Source of the DNA: Nocardioides alcanivorans
GTDB taxonomy: Bacteria > Actinomycetota > Actinomycetes > Propionibacteriales > Nocardioidaceae
DNA length: 64,000 nucleotides
Direction: 5' to 3'
Assembly (NCBI RefSeq): GCF_021555175.1
Contig: NZ_JAKGRW010000040.1
Location: 37,254-101,253, forward strand
Part shown: positions 45,776 to 55,599 of the stretch, in pieces
Layout: each line of letters starts with the position of its first letter
Numbering within the stretch: position 1 is the first letter of the stretch
Notes under the pieces: generated by a model
What the model saw: the letters and a program-made list of their open reading frames with translations, nothing else
What the model was told of the DNA's origin: nothing
Databases searched by the model: none
Position numbers and translations under genes: made by a program

Positions 45776-46797
45776 ATGGCCATCGATGCCGCCGAACTGG
45801 TCTCCTTGGACGCGCTGCGTCCGCGACTGGTCGAGATCACGGGCGACGACGCGTGGGGGAGTGCGGAAGCCGCGCTGATCAGCGGGGGCAAGTCCAACCT
45901 CACGTTCCTCGTCAGTTCTGCGGCCGGCGAAGTGGTGCTTCGGCGGCCCCCACGGGCGACCTGTTGCCCAGCGCCCACGACATGGGCCGGGAGGCGCGCG
46001 TCCAGCAGGCGCTCGCCGTCACGTCGGTGCCCACGGCGAAGATCCTCCTCGTCGACGACGGCGAGCTCGTCGGGCGCCCCTGCTACGTCATGGAGAAGGT
46101 GCCCGGCCAGATCGTCCGCGGCGACCTGCCCGATGGATATGCCGAGACGGCGGAGCAACGCCGTGCCATGGCTGACGTCTTCATCGACGTGCTGGTCGAC
46201 CTCCACGCCGTCGATCACGAGGCCGTCGGCCTCGGTGACTACGGACGACCCGCCGGCTTCCTCGAGCGTCAGGTGCGACGCTGGACCGGGCAGTGGGAGA
46301 AGAGCCGTACCCGCGACGTACCCGAGGTCGATGAGCTGGCGCGCCGCCTGGCCGCTGCCATCCCCACGCAGCAGCGCAGCAGCATTGCCCACGGCGACTA
46401 CCGTTTCGACAACGTCGTCTTCGCCCCCGATGACCCCGGCGCCATCGGTGCCGTCCTCGACTGGGAGCTCTCCACGATCGGCGATCCGCTCGCCGACGTC
46501 GGCATGCTGATGCTCTTCTGGCGTGAGCCCGGGGAGTCCTTCCCGCCCCTCATCCCCGGTGTCACCAACCTGCCGGGCTTCCCGACCCGCGCGGAGGTCC
46601 TCGATCGGTACGCCGCCCGCTCCGGTGCCGATCTCTCCGACCTCGATCCCTACATCGCCTTCGCCCACTTCAAGTTCGCGGTCATCGCCCAGGGCGTGGC
46701 CGCTCGATCGGCTGCCGGTGCCATGGGCGGACAGGACTTCGGCAACCTCGACGCCGAGATCCGACGCCTGGCCACCGAGGGCCTCGAGCTCGTCTGA
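45776..46797 (+). CDS. aminoglycoside-phosphotransferase-like kinase linked to acyl-CoA metabolism (one frameshift)
   Basis: A 340-residue protein kinase-fold phosphotransferase. SGGKSNLTFLV is the nucleotide loop, SSIAHGDYRFDNVVF the catalytic loop and LDWELSTIGDPLADVGML the metal-binding DxD-type motif. The frame breaks at CCCCC 45947-45951; one added C reads RRPPTGDLLPSAHDMGRE. Proteins of this type beside acyl-CoA dehydrogenase genes (like FadE-linked kinases in mycobacteria and ACAD10/11 in animals) are thought to phosphorylate hydroxyacyl substrates. This is not evidence of antibiotic resistance. Confidence 0.9.
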
Positions 46798-46825
46798 CCT
46801 CCGCTCACCCACTCCAGGAGACACC

Positions 46826-48030
46826 ATGGACTTCGCACCGTCGCCCCGAGCCGCCGAATACACCGAGAAGATGTGGGAGTTCATGCGCGAGCACGTCCTC
46901 CCGGCCGAACCGGTGTGGGCGGCGTACCTGCGCGAGCACGGCGAGCACGCCTACCCCCGGTGATGGACGAGCTCAAGGCCGAGGCCAGGCGCCGCGGTCT
47001 CTGGAACCTCTTCCTCCCCAAGGCCTCGGGCCTGTCGAACCTCGAGTACGCCGAGGTCGCCGAGGCCACCGGATGGTCGCCGGTGCTCGCCCCGGAGGCG
47101 ATCAACTGCCAGGCACCCGACACCGGCAACATGGAGACGTTGGAGCTCTTCGCGACCCCCGAGCAGCGGGAGCGGTGGCTGGAGCCGCTGCTGGAGGGCC
47201 GGATCCGCTCGGCCTTCGCCATGACCGAGCCCGACGTCGCGTCGTCGGACGCCACCAACATCGCCACCTCGATCCGACGCGACGGTGACGACTACGTCAT
47301 CAACGGTCGCAAGTGGTGGATCACGGGCGTCGCCGACGAGCGCTGCGAGATCTTCATCGTGATGGGCAAGACCGACCCCGATGCGGAGCCCCACCGGCAG
47401 CAGTCGATGATCCTCGTCCCGCGTGACACCCCCGGCCTGACCATCGAGCGCCACCTCCCCGTCTTCGGCTACCAGGACCAGCACGGCCACTCCGAGTTGC
47501 TCTTCGAGGACGTGCGGGTGCCGGCGAGCAATCTGCTCGCCGGCGAGGGCGACGGGTTCAAGATCGCCCAGGCTCGCCTCGGTCCGGGGCGTATCCACCA
47601 CGCGATGCGGGCCATCGGTATGGCTGAGCGAGCGTTGGCGCTCATGGTCACCCGCGCCCAGGAACGGGTCGCCTTCGGTCACCCGCTCGCCGAGCAGGGC
47701 GTGGTGCGTGAGCTGATCGCCAATTCCCGCATCGAGATCGACCAGGCCCGGTTGCTGGTGCAGAAGGCCGCCTGGCTGATCGACCACCACGGTGCGCGTG
47801 GCGCCCGCACCGAGATCGCTGCGATCAAGGTCGCCGCCCCGCAGGTCGCCTGCACGGTCATCGACCGCGCGATCGAGGTCTTCGGCGCTGCTGGCGTCTC
47901 CGACGACACTCCGCTGGCCTATTTCTATGCGTGGGCGCGGGTGCTGCGCATCGTTGACGGGCCCGACGCCGTGCACCGGCGCACCATCGCCCAGCAGGAG
48001 CTGCGGCGCGAGCGTCCCTACGTCGGCTGA
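46826..48030 (+). CDS. acyl-CoA dehydrogenase, long-chain/ACAD10-like (one frameshift)
   Basis: A 401-residue flavin dehydrogenase. After the N-terminal [20 protein letters not shown] the frame meets a false stop; adding a C at CCCCC 46954-46958 gives [78 protein letters not shown] and [20 protein letters not shown] are family blocks. It is paired with the kinase-fold gene 28 bases upstream, a conserved partnership in hydroxy-acid breakdown. The specific substrate is not known. Confidence 0.93.
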
Positions 48031-48053
48031 CCCGCGAACCCTCGCCAAGATCC

Positions 48054-48103
48054 AGCGAACCCGCAGGAAGGTGCAGCGGCGCACGACTTCCTGCAGGTTC
48101 GCT
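48054..48103. terminator. bidirectional terminator hairpin
   Basis: Seventeen-base arms AGCGAACCCGCAGGAAG and CTTCCTGCAGGTTCGCT pair with one mismatch around a 16-base loop. It lies between the convergent acyl-CoA dehydrogenase and reductase genes and ends one base before the latter's stop codon. An outer GCGAACC/GGTTCGC pair adds further folding. Confidence 0.75.
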
Positions 48104-48104
48104 G

Positions 48105-49627
48105 CTACTTCTTGAAGGTTCGCGCGAGGTAACTGCGGGTTCGGCGGCGTACGGGGAGACGGCCGGTGACCACGTCGTCGAGCAGGGTGGCGACGGTCTC
48201 GGCGGAGCAGCGTCGGTTGGTGCCGATGCCGCCCGAAGGGCCGCGCTTGATCCAGCCGACGACATAGGTGCCGGGCACCGAGGAGACACGGCCGGCCTCG
48301 TTGGGGACGGTGCCGCTGGTTGCCTCGAAGGGAAGGCCCTCGACGGCGTTTCCGCGGTAGCCGATCGCCCGCATCGCGATGGCGGCAGGGATCTCCAACT
48401 CGCCCGTGACTCCCGTGACCTGGACGCCAGCGACCGCCTCGTCACCGGTCACGGCCACGGGGAGGAGTGGAAACGCAGCACGATCCGACGCCCTGCAGCG
48501 GGTTGGCGGGACCAGTCGACGGCCTCGCGGCGTACGCCGGCCAGCACCGACGCGTGGTCTCGCGGTCCGGCGGTGTCGATCGCCTCCCCAACCCGGGGGT
48601 CGTGGTCATCGACGACCAGCTCGGCACTGGGCAGATGGGTCAGTGCCATCGCCTCGGGGCGGGTGTAGGCGGCATGCTCGGGGCCGCGCCTGCCGAGGAC
48701 GACGACCTCCCGGACCCGGGACGAACGCAGCTCAGTCAAGGCGTGTGAGGCGATGCTGGTGTCGGCCAGCACGTCGGGGTCGCTGACGAGGATGCGGGCC
48801 ACGTCGAGGGCGACGTTGCCGTTTCCGATGACGACGACCCGCTCTGCGTCGAGGTGGAAGGAGTCGGCCGGCACGTCAGGATGCCCGTTGTACCAAGCGA
48901 CGAACCGGGTGGCCGAGATGCTGCCGGGCAGCTCCTCGCCGGGCACGCCGAGGCGTTTCTCCGCATGTGCTCCGACGGCGTGGATGACGGCGTCGTGGTC
49001 AGCCGCGAGCTGCTCGGGGCTGACGTCACGACCCACTTCCACACCGAAGCGCACGGTGACGCGTGCGTGCTTGCGCAGCCGAGCGAAGTTGTGAGCGACC
49101 TGTTTCGTCGCCGGGTGGTCGGGCGCGACGCCGAAGCGGACCAGGCCGTCGGGGACCTGGAGGCGTTCGAAGACGGTGATGTCGGCGTCCGTGTGGAGCA
49201 GCAGGTCCTCGACGGCATACATGCCGGAGGGGCCGCTGCCGACGACGGCCACGCTGAGCCTCGGGAAGTCGGCGGGGAGCACCCGGTCGAAGCGTGGCCT
49301 GTCCCAGTCGTGGAACGTCGGCCGGTCCGGTCGGGGGCCGGGAGCGGGGGCGCGGTCGGTCGACCCAGGTGTGACCGTGTCGAACCAGCTCGCGTTGATC
49401 TCGGCGTATGCCTGTTCGGGGCCGGTCAGGGAAGAGATCGGAAGAATCGCGTCGACCGGGCAGGCGTCGGCGCACGCACCGCAGTCGATGCACGACCTCG
49501 GGTCCACATAGAGCATGTCGGTGCTGCCGAAGTCGGGCTCGTCAGGAGTGGGGTGGATGCAGTTGACGGGGCAGACCGACACACAGGTGGCGTCGGCGCA
49601 ACAGGTCTGGGTGATCGCGAAGGGCAC
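48105..49627 (-). CDS. ferredoxin-fused NADPH:ferredoxin reductase, FprB type (one frameshift)
   Basis: A 507-residue electron-transfer protein. The N-terminal ferredoxin has two clusters' worth of cysteines (CCADATCVSVCPVNCIHP and CIDCGACADACPVDAI), followed by an adrenodoxin-reductase-like FAD domain (VAVVGSGPSGMYAVEDLLL) and NADP domain (VVVIGNGNVALDVARIL). The frame breaks at 48459-48462; one added base gives RFHSSPVAVTGDEAV and the C-terminal NIKRGPSGGIGTN-type segment (WIKRGPSGGIGTNRR). GTG 49625-49627 starts the ferredoxin. It lies 14 bases after the diiron oxygenase gene and is probably its electron donor. Confidence 0.93.
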
Positions 49628-49641
49628 GTCCGGTCCCCTGC

Positions 49642-50544
49642 TCAGAGGAGGCCGGCGTAGCGGTAGATGCGCGCCGCGGGCCGGGTGAGCATGCCGCAGG
49701 AGTCGAGGAACTCCATGAGGCCGGCGCAGCTGGAGCGGAGCATCGAGGTGAAGTGCTTGTTGGCCCGCGCCTCGCGCCGCGCACGACGGTGGTCGAGTCC
49801 GGCGTTCTCGTAGACCGCCGGGTTCCACATGCTCCTCACGATGGCGTGGGCCGCAACGGCCACGACCACGGCGCTGAGGTGGCGGCGGATCGGGCCGGCC
49901 TTGCGCAGCCGATCCCGCGTCTCCTCGCGTGCGAAGGCCATGTGGCGCGACTCCTCGATCACGTGGATGTTGTTGATGGTGCGCACGAAGGGCACCACTC
50001 GCTCGTCGCGCATCCAGTCGCGCTGCATCACGTCGAGGACCTCCTCGGCAACGAGGATCGCGGCGTAGGCGGTCTCACCGAAGGCGAGGGTCTTGAAGGC
50101 GCGACCGAGCTCGATCACCACCCGGTGTGGGCGATAGGCCGGCGCCTCGAGCTTTGCGGCGCCGCGGGCGAACATGATCGAGTGGCGGCACTCGTCGGCG
50201 ATCTCGGTGAGCGCCCACTGGAACTCCGGGTCGGTGGGGTCCTTGGCATAGAAGTCGCGCAGCATCATCTGCTGCAGGATCATCTCGAACCAGATGCCCG
50301 TGCTGGCGACCGACGCGGCCTCCTGGCGGGTCAGCGCAGTGCGCTGCTCCTCGGTCATCTCGTCCCAGTAGGCCGTGCCGTAGAGGGTCGACCACTCCGG
50401 GGAGGTGCCGTGCATCGAGCGATCGAGCGGCGTCTCCCAGTCGACCGCGGTGACCGGGTCGCACGAGAGCTGCTCGGCGGAGGCCAGCAGTCGCGATGCA
50501 ACGTCGTGCGACTCGGGGGCCTCGGGCTTGTGGACCGTGCTCAT
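49642..50544 (-). CDS. AurF-like diiron oxygenase
   Basis: A 300-residue helical protein with ferritin-like iron ligands: EMILQQMMLRD, EIADECRHSIMFARG, AEEVLDVMQRD and IEESRHMAFAREE provide the Glu/His set of the AurF (p-aminobenzoate N-oxygenase) family. Such enzymes use O2 and electrons to oxidise small substrates. A fused ferredoxin reductase is encoded next in the same operon, matching that need. The substrate is unknown. A strong dyad lies just upstream, so expression is probably inducible. Confidence 0.88.
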   Translation of the reverse strand: MSTVHKPEAPESHDVASRLLASAEQLSCDPVTAVDWETPLDRSMHGTSPEWSTLYGTAYWDEMTEEQRTALTRQEAASVASTGIWFEMILQQMMLRDFYAKDPTDPEFQWALTEIADECRHSIMFARGAAKLEAPAYRPHRVVIELGRAFKTLAFGETAYAAILVAEEVLDVMQRDWMRDERVVPFVRTINNIHVIEESRHMAFAREETRDRLRKAGPIRRHLSAVVVAVAAHAIVRSMWNPAVYENAGLDHRRARREARANKHFTSMLRSSCAGLMEFLDSCGMLTRPAARIYRYAGLL

Positions 50545-50588
50545 CTCTCACTCCCGCCTTCGGGCCGCGGCAACGGATGCGCCATCGG

Positions 50589-50615
50589 CTATGTGACATT
50601 GAGAATGTTACATAG
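50589..50615. promoter_or_regulatory. 27-base dyad operator upstream of the diiron oxygenase
   Basis: CTATGTGACATT-GAG-AATGTTACATAG has 12-base arms with a single mismatch and is far more A+T-rich than its surroundings. It sits 45 bases upstream of the oxygenase start, overlapping the stop codon of the cyclase gene. It looks like a TetR/MarR-type operator covering the promoter; no regulator gene is adjacent. Confidence 0.7.
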
Positions 50616-51456
50616 ATCGTGGCGCGATGCAAGAGTGGAGTAGCCAGGCCCGATGGCTGCCGGGGAAGCCCTTGAGGTCGAGGTCGCGTGGATCGACGCA
50701 GCTCCAGTCCTCGCCGAGCAGGGCCCGTACGTCGTCACTCACCAGCACCTCACCTCCTGCGGCCGCTGCGGCGATCCGGGCAGCCAGCGCCACGTTGCGG
50801 CCGAAGTAGTCGCCGTCCTTGGCGATGGTGGGGCCGCGGTGGATGCCCATGCGTACTCGGATCGGGGTGACGACGAGGGCGGGGGACTGGGCATCCGCGA
50901 GGTTCGCCTGGATCCCGGTGGCTGCCTGGGCAGCGCGTTGGGAGGAGCCGAAGACGATCATGAACCCGTCGCCCTGGTGCTTCACCACGTGACCGCGGTG
51001 GCGTCGTACCTCCGCACGCACGACGGCGTCGTGCTCGCCGAGCAGCGCCATCCAGTCGTCGTCGCCGAGCTGCTCGTTCAACGCGGTGGAGCCCTCGATG
51101 TCGGAGAAGAGCACCGTGACCGTCCCGTCGGGACCGGCGAGCTTGTTGATGCGGAGCCGGTCGGCGACCGACCAGCCGGTGACGTCCTCGATGGAGGCGG
51201 CCAGGAACCCGCCGACCCCGTGCTCACGCACACCGCGCGCGGTGGAGACGACCGCCTTGAGGGCCAGATCCGCGGCCCGGTGGGAGAGGCTGCGCGGTCC
51301 TTGGGGGAGTTGCGCTTCGAGGTCGCGGACGCGCTCCTGGCTCTGTGCCAACAGGCTCCGGGTCCGGTGGAGCCGGGTCACTGACGCGAGCGTGGCAGCG
51401 AGGAGCACGATGCTGAGCGTCAGCAGTGCGATCACGGCGGGGGTCACGGCGCTCAC
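50608..51456 (-). CDS. membrane-anchored class III adenylate/guanylate cyclase
   Basis: About 282 residues. An N-terminal membrane segment (VIALLTLSIVLLAATLASV) is followed by a coiled region (RSLLAQSQERVRDLEAQL) and a cyclase homology domain: VLFSDIEGSTALNEQLGD with the first metal Asp, KHQGDGFMIVFGS with the second, and VRMGIHRGP. The transition-state residues cannot be assigned safely, so cAMP production is likely but not certain. Start is uncertain: GTG 51454-51456 lies directly after TAGGGT, while GTG 51466-51468 is four codons upstream. It is co-directional with the oxygenase gene. Confidence 0.9.
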   Translation of the reverse strand: MSAVTPAVIALLTLSIVLLAATLASVTRLHRTRSLLAQSQERVRDLEAQLPQGPRSLSHRAADLALKAVVSTARGVREHGVGGFLAASIEDVTGWSVADRLRINKLAGPDGTVTVLFSDIEGSTALNEQLGDDDWMALLGEHDAVVRAEVRRHRGHVVKHQGDGFMIVFGSSQRAAQAATGIQANLADAQSPALVVTPIRVRMGIHRGPTIAKDGDYFGRNVALAARIAAAAAGGEVLVSDDVRALLGEDWSCVDPRDLDLKGFPGSHRAWLLHSCIAPRSM

Positions 51457-51535
51457 CCTAGAGGTCACCTCGGGGTCAGCGCTGCTGATCGATCCGGCCA
51501 GCCTCGCGGGCCGTCAGTGGGCAGGTGCCGGTCGG

Positions 51536-53059
51536 CTACTTCTTCTTGAGCACGCCGCGGACCTGGACCTTCGTCTTGTTGTGCTTGGCCTTCACCGAGG
51601 TGTTGGCGACGGTGAACGACACCCACTTCACCTTGTTCGTGTTGAAGGCGACGGCTTTGCCGCCCGTCCCCTTCTTGATCACCACTTGCTTCCGGGCCCA
51701 CTTGCCACCGGCGCGCTTGACCAGCATCATGCCGCGGACCCGCTGGGGGCCCTTGACCTGCACCCGCAGCTTCCACTTCTTGCCCAGGTCGCCCTGCGGG
51801 ACGTAGCGCACGGTCGTCGACGAGAGGTGCTTGACGGTCGACGTCTGCCATGCGGTCGTGCGCTTCTTCTTGCCCAGCTTGGCCTTCTTGGCCGGCTTCG
51901 CCTTGGGGTAGGCGGACCCCTCGGAGTAGGCCATGCCCGGCGCAGCGTTGTCGGCAGCGAACCGGGTGAAGGTCTTCTTCAAGTTGGTGCCGCGCTTCTT
52001 CAGCGCCTTGTTGATCGCCGTCGTTGCCTTCTTGCCGTTGCCCACGCGCTGCCAGATGTCGCGGACGATCACGTCACCGTGGGTCTGGGAGAGATGCTCG
52101 AAGAAGATCCAGTTTCCGTAGAAGTACGGGAATCCCTTGTCCAGCGGTACGCCGGGCCTCCGCAGCGCGCTGTAGGCGAGGTATTGGCGGTTGTCGTTGA
52201 TGTCGTCGTGGACCCGCTCCTCCATCCACGTCGCCGTCGTCTCCATGAGCCAGGCGTCGGCGCGCAGGTTGTAGCCGAACTGCACGGCGTGGAAGAACTC
52301 GTGGGCAGCGGTCACCTTGAGCGAGTTGAGCGAGGGCCCGGGCACGTTGGAGTAGTCGTTGTCGAGCACCAGGTAGGGCCCCGAGGCACCTGCCTCCTGC
52401 GTCGCGTAGCCGTAGTAGCCGTTGTTGCTGATCTCGCCGAGGTAGACGTCGAGGCGATAGCCGGTGGTGCCGGACGGGTTGCCCTTGTTGCCATCGGACT
52501 GCGGGCTCTTGTATCCCATCGAGGTCACTTCGGTCTGCCAGACGCTGTCGACCTGGTTGCGCACCGTCCGGGCCCACGCGGCCGTTGACTTGTGCTTGCC
52601 GGCCTTGTTGCCCTCCACCCAGTGCACGCAGATCCGGGTGTTGCAGTCCTGCTTGACCGTCGCGCCGGAGGGATAGACCAGCAGCCCGCCGCTGCCGCTG
52701 TCGGTGGGGCGCGCCAGCAGTCGCGCCGCCCGCGAGCGCTCCGCGACCGGGAGGTCGTCGTAGACCTCGGTGAGCGAGGCGAGCTGAGTGGTCAGGTCGG
52801 GGGCCTCACCGGGCTCGTCGGCCTGGGGGCCGAACGTCTGCGGTGAGGCTGTGTCAGTGGCCTCCTCGATCGTCTCGACGACCTCGTCGAGCACCTCGAC
52901 GGCCGCCTCGGCTGCAGGGTCGAGCGGAGAGTCGTCAGGCCCCGTGGCAGGGGCAGCTCCGGCCCCTTGGAGTGGGGCGAGCACGATTCCGGCGATGGCC
53001 AATGACAGGGCGGTCCTCCGTGGAGCACCCTGCAGGGCCGAGATCCCGAGCAGACGCAT
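51536..53059 (-). CDS. secreted zinc metalloprotease, MXAN_6640 family
   Basis: A 507-residue exported protein. A signal peptide (about 1-36) is followed by an acidic, probably pro-peptide-like segment and a protease domain with the zinc motif HEFFH at residues 253-257 and a downstream Glu (METTATWMEE, about 272-281). YLVLDNDYSNVPG and GNWIFFEHLSQTHGD are family features. The last 130 residues are a Lys/Arg-rich beta domain (KKWKLRVQVKGPQRVRG), perhaps binding cell wall or polyanions. The basic tail is unusual. Monocistronic. Confidence 0.85.
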   Translation of the reverse strand: MRLLGISALQGAPRRTALSLAIAGIVLAPLQGAGAAPATGPDDSPLDPAAEAAVEVLDEVVETIEEATDTASPQTFGPQADEPGEAPDLTTQLASLTEVYDDLPVAERSRAARLLARPTDSGSGGLLVYPSGATVKQDCNTRICVHWVEGNKAGKHKSTAAWARTVRNQVDSVWQTEVTSMGYKSPQSDGNKGNPSGTTGYRLDVYLGEISNNGYYGYATQEAGASGPYLVLDNDYSNVPGPSLNSLKVTAAHEFFHAVQFGYNLRADAWLMETTATWMEERVHDDINDNRQYLAYSALRRPGVPLDKGFPYFYGNWIFFEHLSQTHGDVIVRDIWQRVGNGKKATTAINKALKKRGTNLKKTFTRFAADNAAPGMAYSEGSAYPKAKPAKKAKLGKKKRTTAWQTSTVKHLSSTTVRYVPQGDLGKKWKLRVQVKGPQRVRGMMLVKRAGGKWARKQVVIKKGTGGKAVAFNTNKVKWVSFTVANTSVKAKHNKTKVQVRGVLKKK

Positions 53060-53090
53060 GGTCGTCAGCCTACGTGGCGATGCGCAGAAC

Positions 53091-53489
53091 TCAGACGGTG
53101 CCTGAGATCTTCTCGATGAGCGCGGTCGTGGAGATCGCCGGCGTACGCGGCAGGTAGACGACCTCGCAGATGTCGTTGAACTCGTCGAAACGCCCGGCCC
53201 AGTCGTCGCCCATCACGAGCACATCGGCTGCGAACTTCTTGATGTAGTCGCGCTTCAGCTCGAGGCTCTCCTCCACGAAGACCTCGTCCACGGGCTTGAG
53301 CGCGGCGACGATGGCCAACCGCTCGGCCTGGCTGAAGACCGGCACCCGGCCCTTCTTGCGCTCGTTCAGCGCGTCAGCGGAGACGCCGACGACCAGCCGG
53401 TCCCCGAGCTCGGCTGCGCGCTCGATCACGCGGAGGTGTCCGACGTGGAACACGTCGAAGGTGCCGAAGGTGATGACGGTGCGCGACAT
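53091..53489 (-). CDS. cytidylyltransferase-fold nucleotidyltransferase (TagD-like)
   Basis: A 132-residue protein with the HxGH motif FGTFDVFHVGHLRVIERA and the second box AISTTALIEKI. It most resembles glycerol-3-phosphate cytidylyltransferase, which makes CDP-glycerol for teichoic acids, although the family also includes other adenylyl- and cytidylyltransferases. ATG 53487-53489 gives MSRTVITFGTFDVF, the normal start. It is divergent from the DUF445 gene, whose start is 47 bases away. Confidence 0.88.
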   Translation of the reverse strand: MSRTVITFGTFDVFHVGHLRVIERAAELGDRLVVGVSADALNERKKGRVPVFSQAERLAIVAALKPVDEVFVEESLELKRDYIKKFAADVLVMGDDWAGRFDEFNDICEVVYLPRTPAISTTALIEKISGTV

Positions 53490-53536
53490 GCGCGGAATCG
53501 TACGCGGATTGCACCGACCCTGACACAATCGCGGCG

Positions 53537-54793
53537 ATGACTCTCCCGCTGGTGACTCCTGCCCCCGAGGCCGACGCAGAGCGTCGCCGTTCGCTGCGAC
53601 GGATGCGCAGCGTCGCTCTCGGACTGCTCGTCCTGGCAGCAGTCGTGTATGTCCTGACGCGCGACAGCACCGGGTTCCTCGGCTACGTCAACGCGGGCGC
53701 GGAGGCCAGCATGGTCGGCGCCATCGCCGACTGGTTCGCGGTGACGGCGCTCTTCCGCCACCCGCTGGGGCTGCCGGTCCCGCACACGGCGCTGATCCCA
53801 CGTCGCAAGGACGACCTCGGTCGGGGGCTCGAGGAGTTCGTCGGCGAGAACTTCCTGCAGCCCGGCATCATCACCGAGCGAGTGCAGAGTGCCGAGCCGA
53901 CCCGCCGGTTCGGGGCCTGGCTCGCCCACCCGGCGCACTCAGCTCGGGTGGTCGCCGAGGGATCGGTGCTGGCGCGTACGGCGTTGTCGAAGATCGAGGA
54001 CCGCCACGTCGTCGAACTCGTCGAGCAGGTGCTGGTGCCCCGCTTCCGCGAGGAACCGATCGCCCCGGTCCTCGGCACGTTCGTCGTCGAGGCGGTCCGT
54101 GACGACCTCCACCACGGCCTGGTGGATCTCGCGGTCTCCGAGCTCCACGACTGGCTCGTCGTCAACCACGAGACCTTCACCGACATCCTCGCCGAGCGCG
54201 CGCCCTGGTGGGCGCCGCCCAAGCTCAACGACGCCGTGACGTCGCGGCTGCACTCCGAGGCGGTGCGCTGGCTCGTCGACATCCGCGACGACCCGCAGCA
54301 CCGGGCCCGCGCCGCCCTTGACTCGCTGCTGGCCCGTCTCGGGGACGACCTGCTGCACGACGAGACCACGGCGCAGCGGGCCGAGAACCTCAAGCTGCGC
54401 CTGCTCGAGCACCCGCAGATGGTGGCCACCGGGGTCAGCCTGTGGAAGGGGCTGCGCAACGTGCTGCGCGATGCCCTCGCCGACCCCGAAGGCGCCCTCG
54501 CCACTCGGGTCCGCGACGAACTCGTCCGCCTCGGGACGCAGATGCGTGACGACACCGCCATGCAGCAGCGCTTCGACCGGGTGCTCAGCGACGCGACCGT
54601 CTTCGTGGTCGAACGCTACGGCCAGGAGGTCACCTCGGTGATCACCCAGACCATCGAACGTTGGGACGGCAAGGAGGCGGCGGAACGGATCGAGCTCCAC
54701 GTCGGGCGCGACCTGCAGTTCATCCGCATCAACGGCACCGTCGTCGGTGGACTCGTCGGCGTGCTCATCCACGCCGCCTCCCACTTCCTCTGA
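53537..54793 (+). CDS. DUF445 membrane protein
   Basis: A 418-residue protein with an N-terminal membrane helix (about 28-45), GAEASMVGAIADWFAVTALFR, a long helical cytoplasmic or periplasmic middle part, and a C-terminal membrane segment VVGGLVGVLIHAASHFL. This is the DUF445 (YjiN-like) layout. Function unknown; membrane organisation has been suggested for relatives. CACAAT just upstream of ATG 53537 could be the promoter -10. Confidence 0.92.
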   Translation: MTLPLVTPAPEADAERRRSLRRMRSVALGLLVLAAVVYVLTRDSTGFLGYVNAGAEASMVGAIADWFAVTALFRHPLGLPVPHTALIPRRKDDLGRGLEEFVGENFLQPGIITERVQSAEPTRRFGAWLAHPAHSARVVAEGSVLARTALSKIEDRHVVELVEQVLVPRFREEPIAPVLGTFVVEAVRDDLHHGLVDLAVSELHDWLVVNHETFTDILAERAPWWAPPKLNDAVTSRLHSEAVRWLVDIRDDPQHRARAALDSLLARLGDDLLHDETTAQRAENLKLRLLEHPQMVATGVSLWKGLRNVLRDALADPEGALATRVRDELVRLGTQMRDDTAMQQRFDRVLSDATVFVVERYGQEVTSVITQTIERWDGKEAAERIELHVGRDLQFIRINGTVVGGLVGVLIHAASHFL

Positions 54794-54807
54794 GTGTGAG
54801 CTGGGCC

Positions 54808-54855
54808 GACACTCGACTCGTCACCGTCAGGTCAGCGACCGGTCAACCGAGTGTC
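54808..54855. terminator. terminator hairpin between convergent genes
   Basis: GACACTCG (54808-54815) pairs with CGAGTGTC (54848-54855), extended by AGCTG/CAGCT outside a small bulge. It lies between the DUF445 and EthD-like genes and reaches into the 3' end of the latter. Confidence 0.5.
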
Positions 54856-55541
54856 CAGCTGCGCCGTGCGGTGGAGACGAGATCGAGGCCCCGGTTGGCG
54901 CCGAAGCGATCGCAGCTCTCCCTCATCAGCCCCATGCGGCGCTTGAGCTCGGCGTTGTCGCCGTCGGAGCCGTAGAACACGTGCCAGTCACCGGCGGCGG
55001 CCTCGTGGAAGAGCTCCTCCACGATGGCGACGACGGGCGGAGCGCTGGGGGTGATCGCCTCGGTGACCCGGTTCTGCACGTAGCCGAACGTGTCCTGCGT
55101 GTCGATCGCGATCTGGGTGTGGCTGTCCTGCCAGATCGAGCGCCACTCCTCGTAGGGAAGGTCCACGGGCTTGCGCAGGAACGCGATGTTGGCCAACGCG
55201 GAGACCCGCTCGCCGTCCGCCACCTCGGGGCCGGGAAGCGGCTCGCGCTCGTCGATCTCCCAAGCGTGGTGCGTGATCCCGGCGTCGGTGAGCACGGAGA
55301 CCACGGCGTCCGCGACCGCGCTGCGCTCGGTGTCGTACCAGACGCCGACGGTGCCGATGATCGGCTCGGCAAGGGTCTGGATGTTGTGAGCAGCGGCGAA
55401 GGCTGCGTCGACGACGTTGACCTGGATCCGCGATGCGCCGGCCGCGGCGACCCGCTCGCGCAGCGCGGGGGAGAGTGCGGTGTCGATCGCGGCGGCGGAG
55501 GACTCGGCGGGGGCCAGGAGGGCGAAGATCAGTTTGTTCAC
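54843..55541 (-). CDS. EthD-domain protein
   Basis: A 232-residue protein. The start VNKLIFALLAP (GTG 55539-55541) and the pattern FLRKPVDLPYEEWRSIWQDSHTQIAIDTQ (within it: FLRKPVDLPYEEW, IWQDSHTQ) match the dimeric alpha-beta-barrel EthD fold, apparently with two copies of the barrel. Members bind or transform hydrophobic molecules, but the function of this one is unknown. Confidence 0.75.
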   Translation of the reverse strand: MNKLIFALLAPAESSAAAIDTALSPALRERVAAAGASRIQVNVVDAAFAAAHNIQTLAEPIIGTVGVWYDTERSAVADAVVSVLTDAGITHHAWEIDEREPLPGPEVADGERVSALANIAFLRKPVDLPYEEWRSIWQDSHTQIAIDTQDTFGYVQNRVTEAITPSAPPVVAIVEELFHEAAAGDWHVFYGSDGDNAELKRRMGLMRESCDRFGANRGLDLVSTARRSWTLG

Positions 55542-55599
55542 CCGGCGACGATCACACGTCGACGAGGCAGGGTGCTGAGGGATCCCGCACAATGGGCGC

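Noticed and set aside
45776..46797. Aminoglycoside resistance gene
   Set aside because: The kinase fold is shared, but pairing with an acyl-CoA dehydrogenase and fatty-acid-type regulator indicates a metabolic enzyme.
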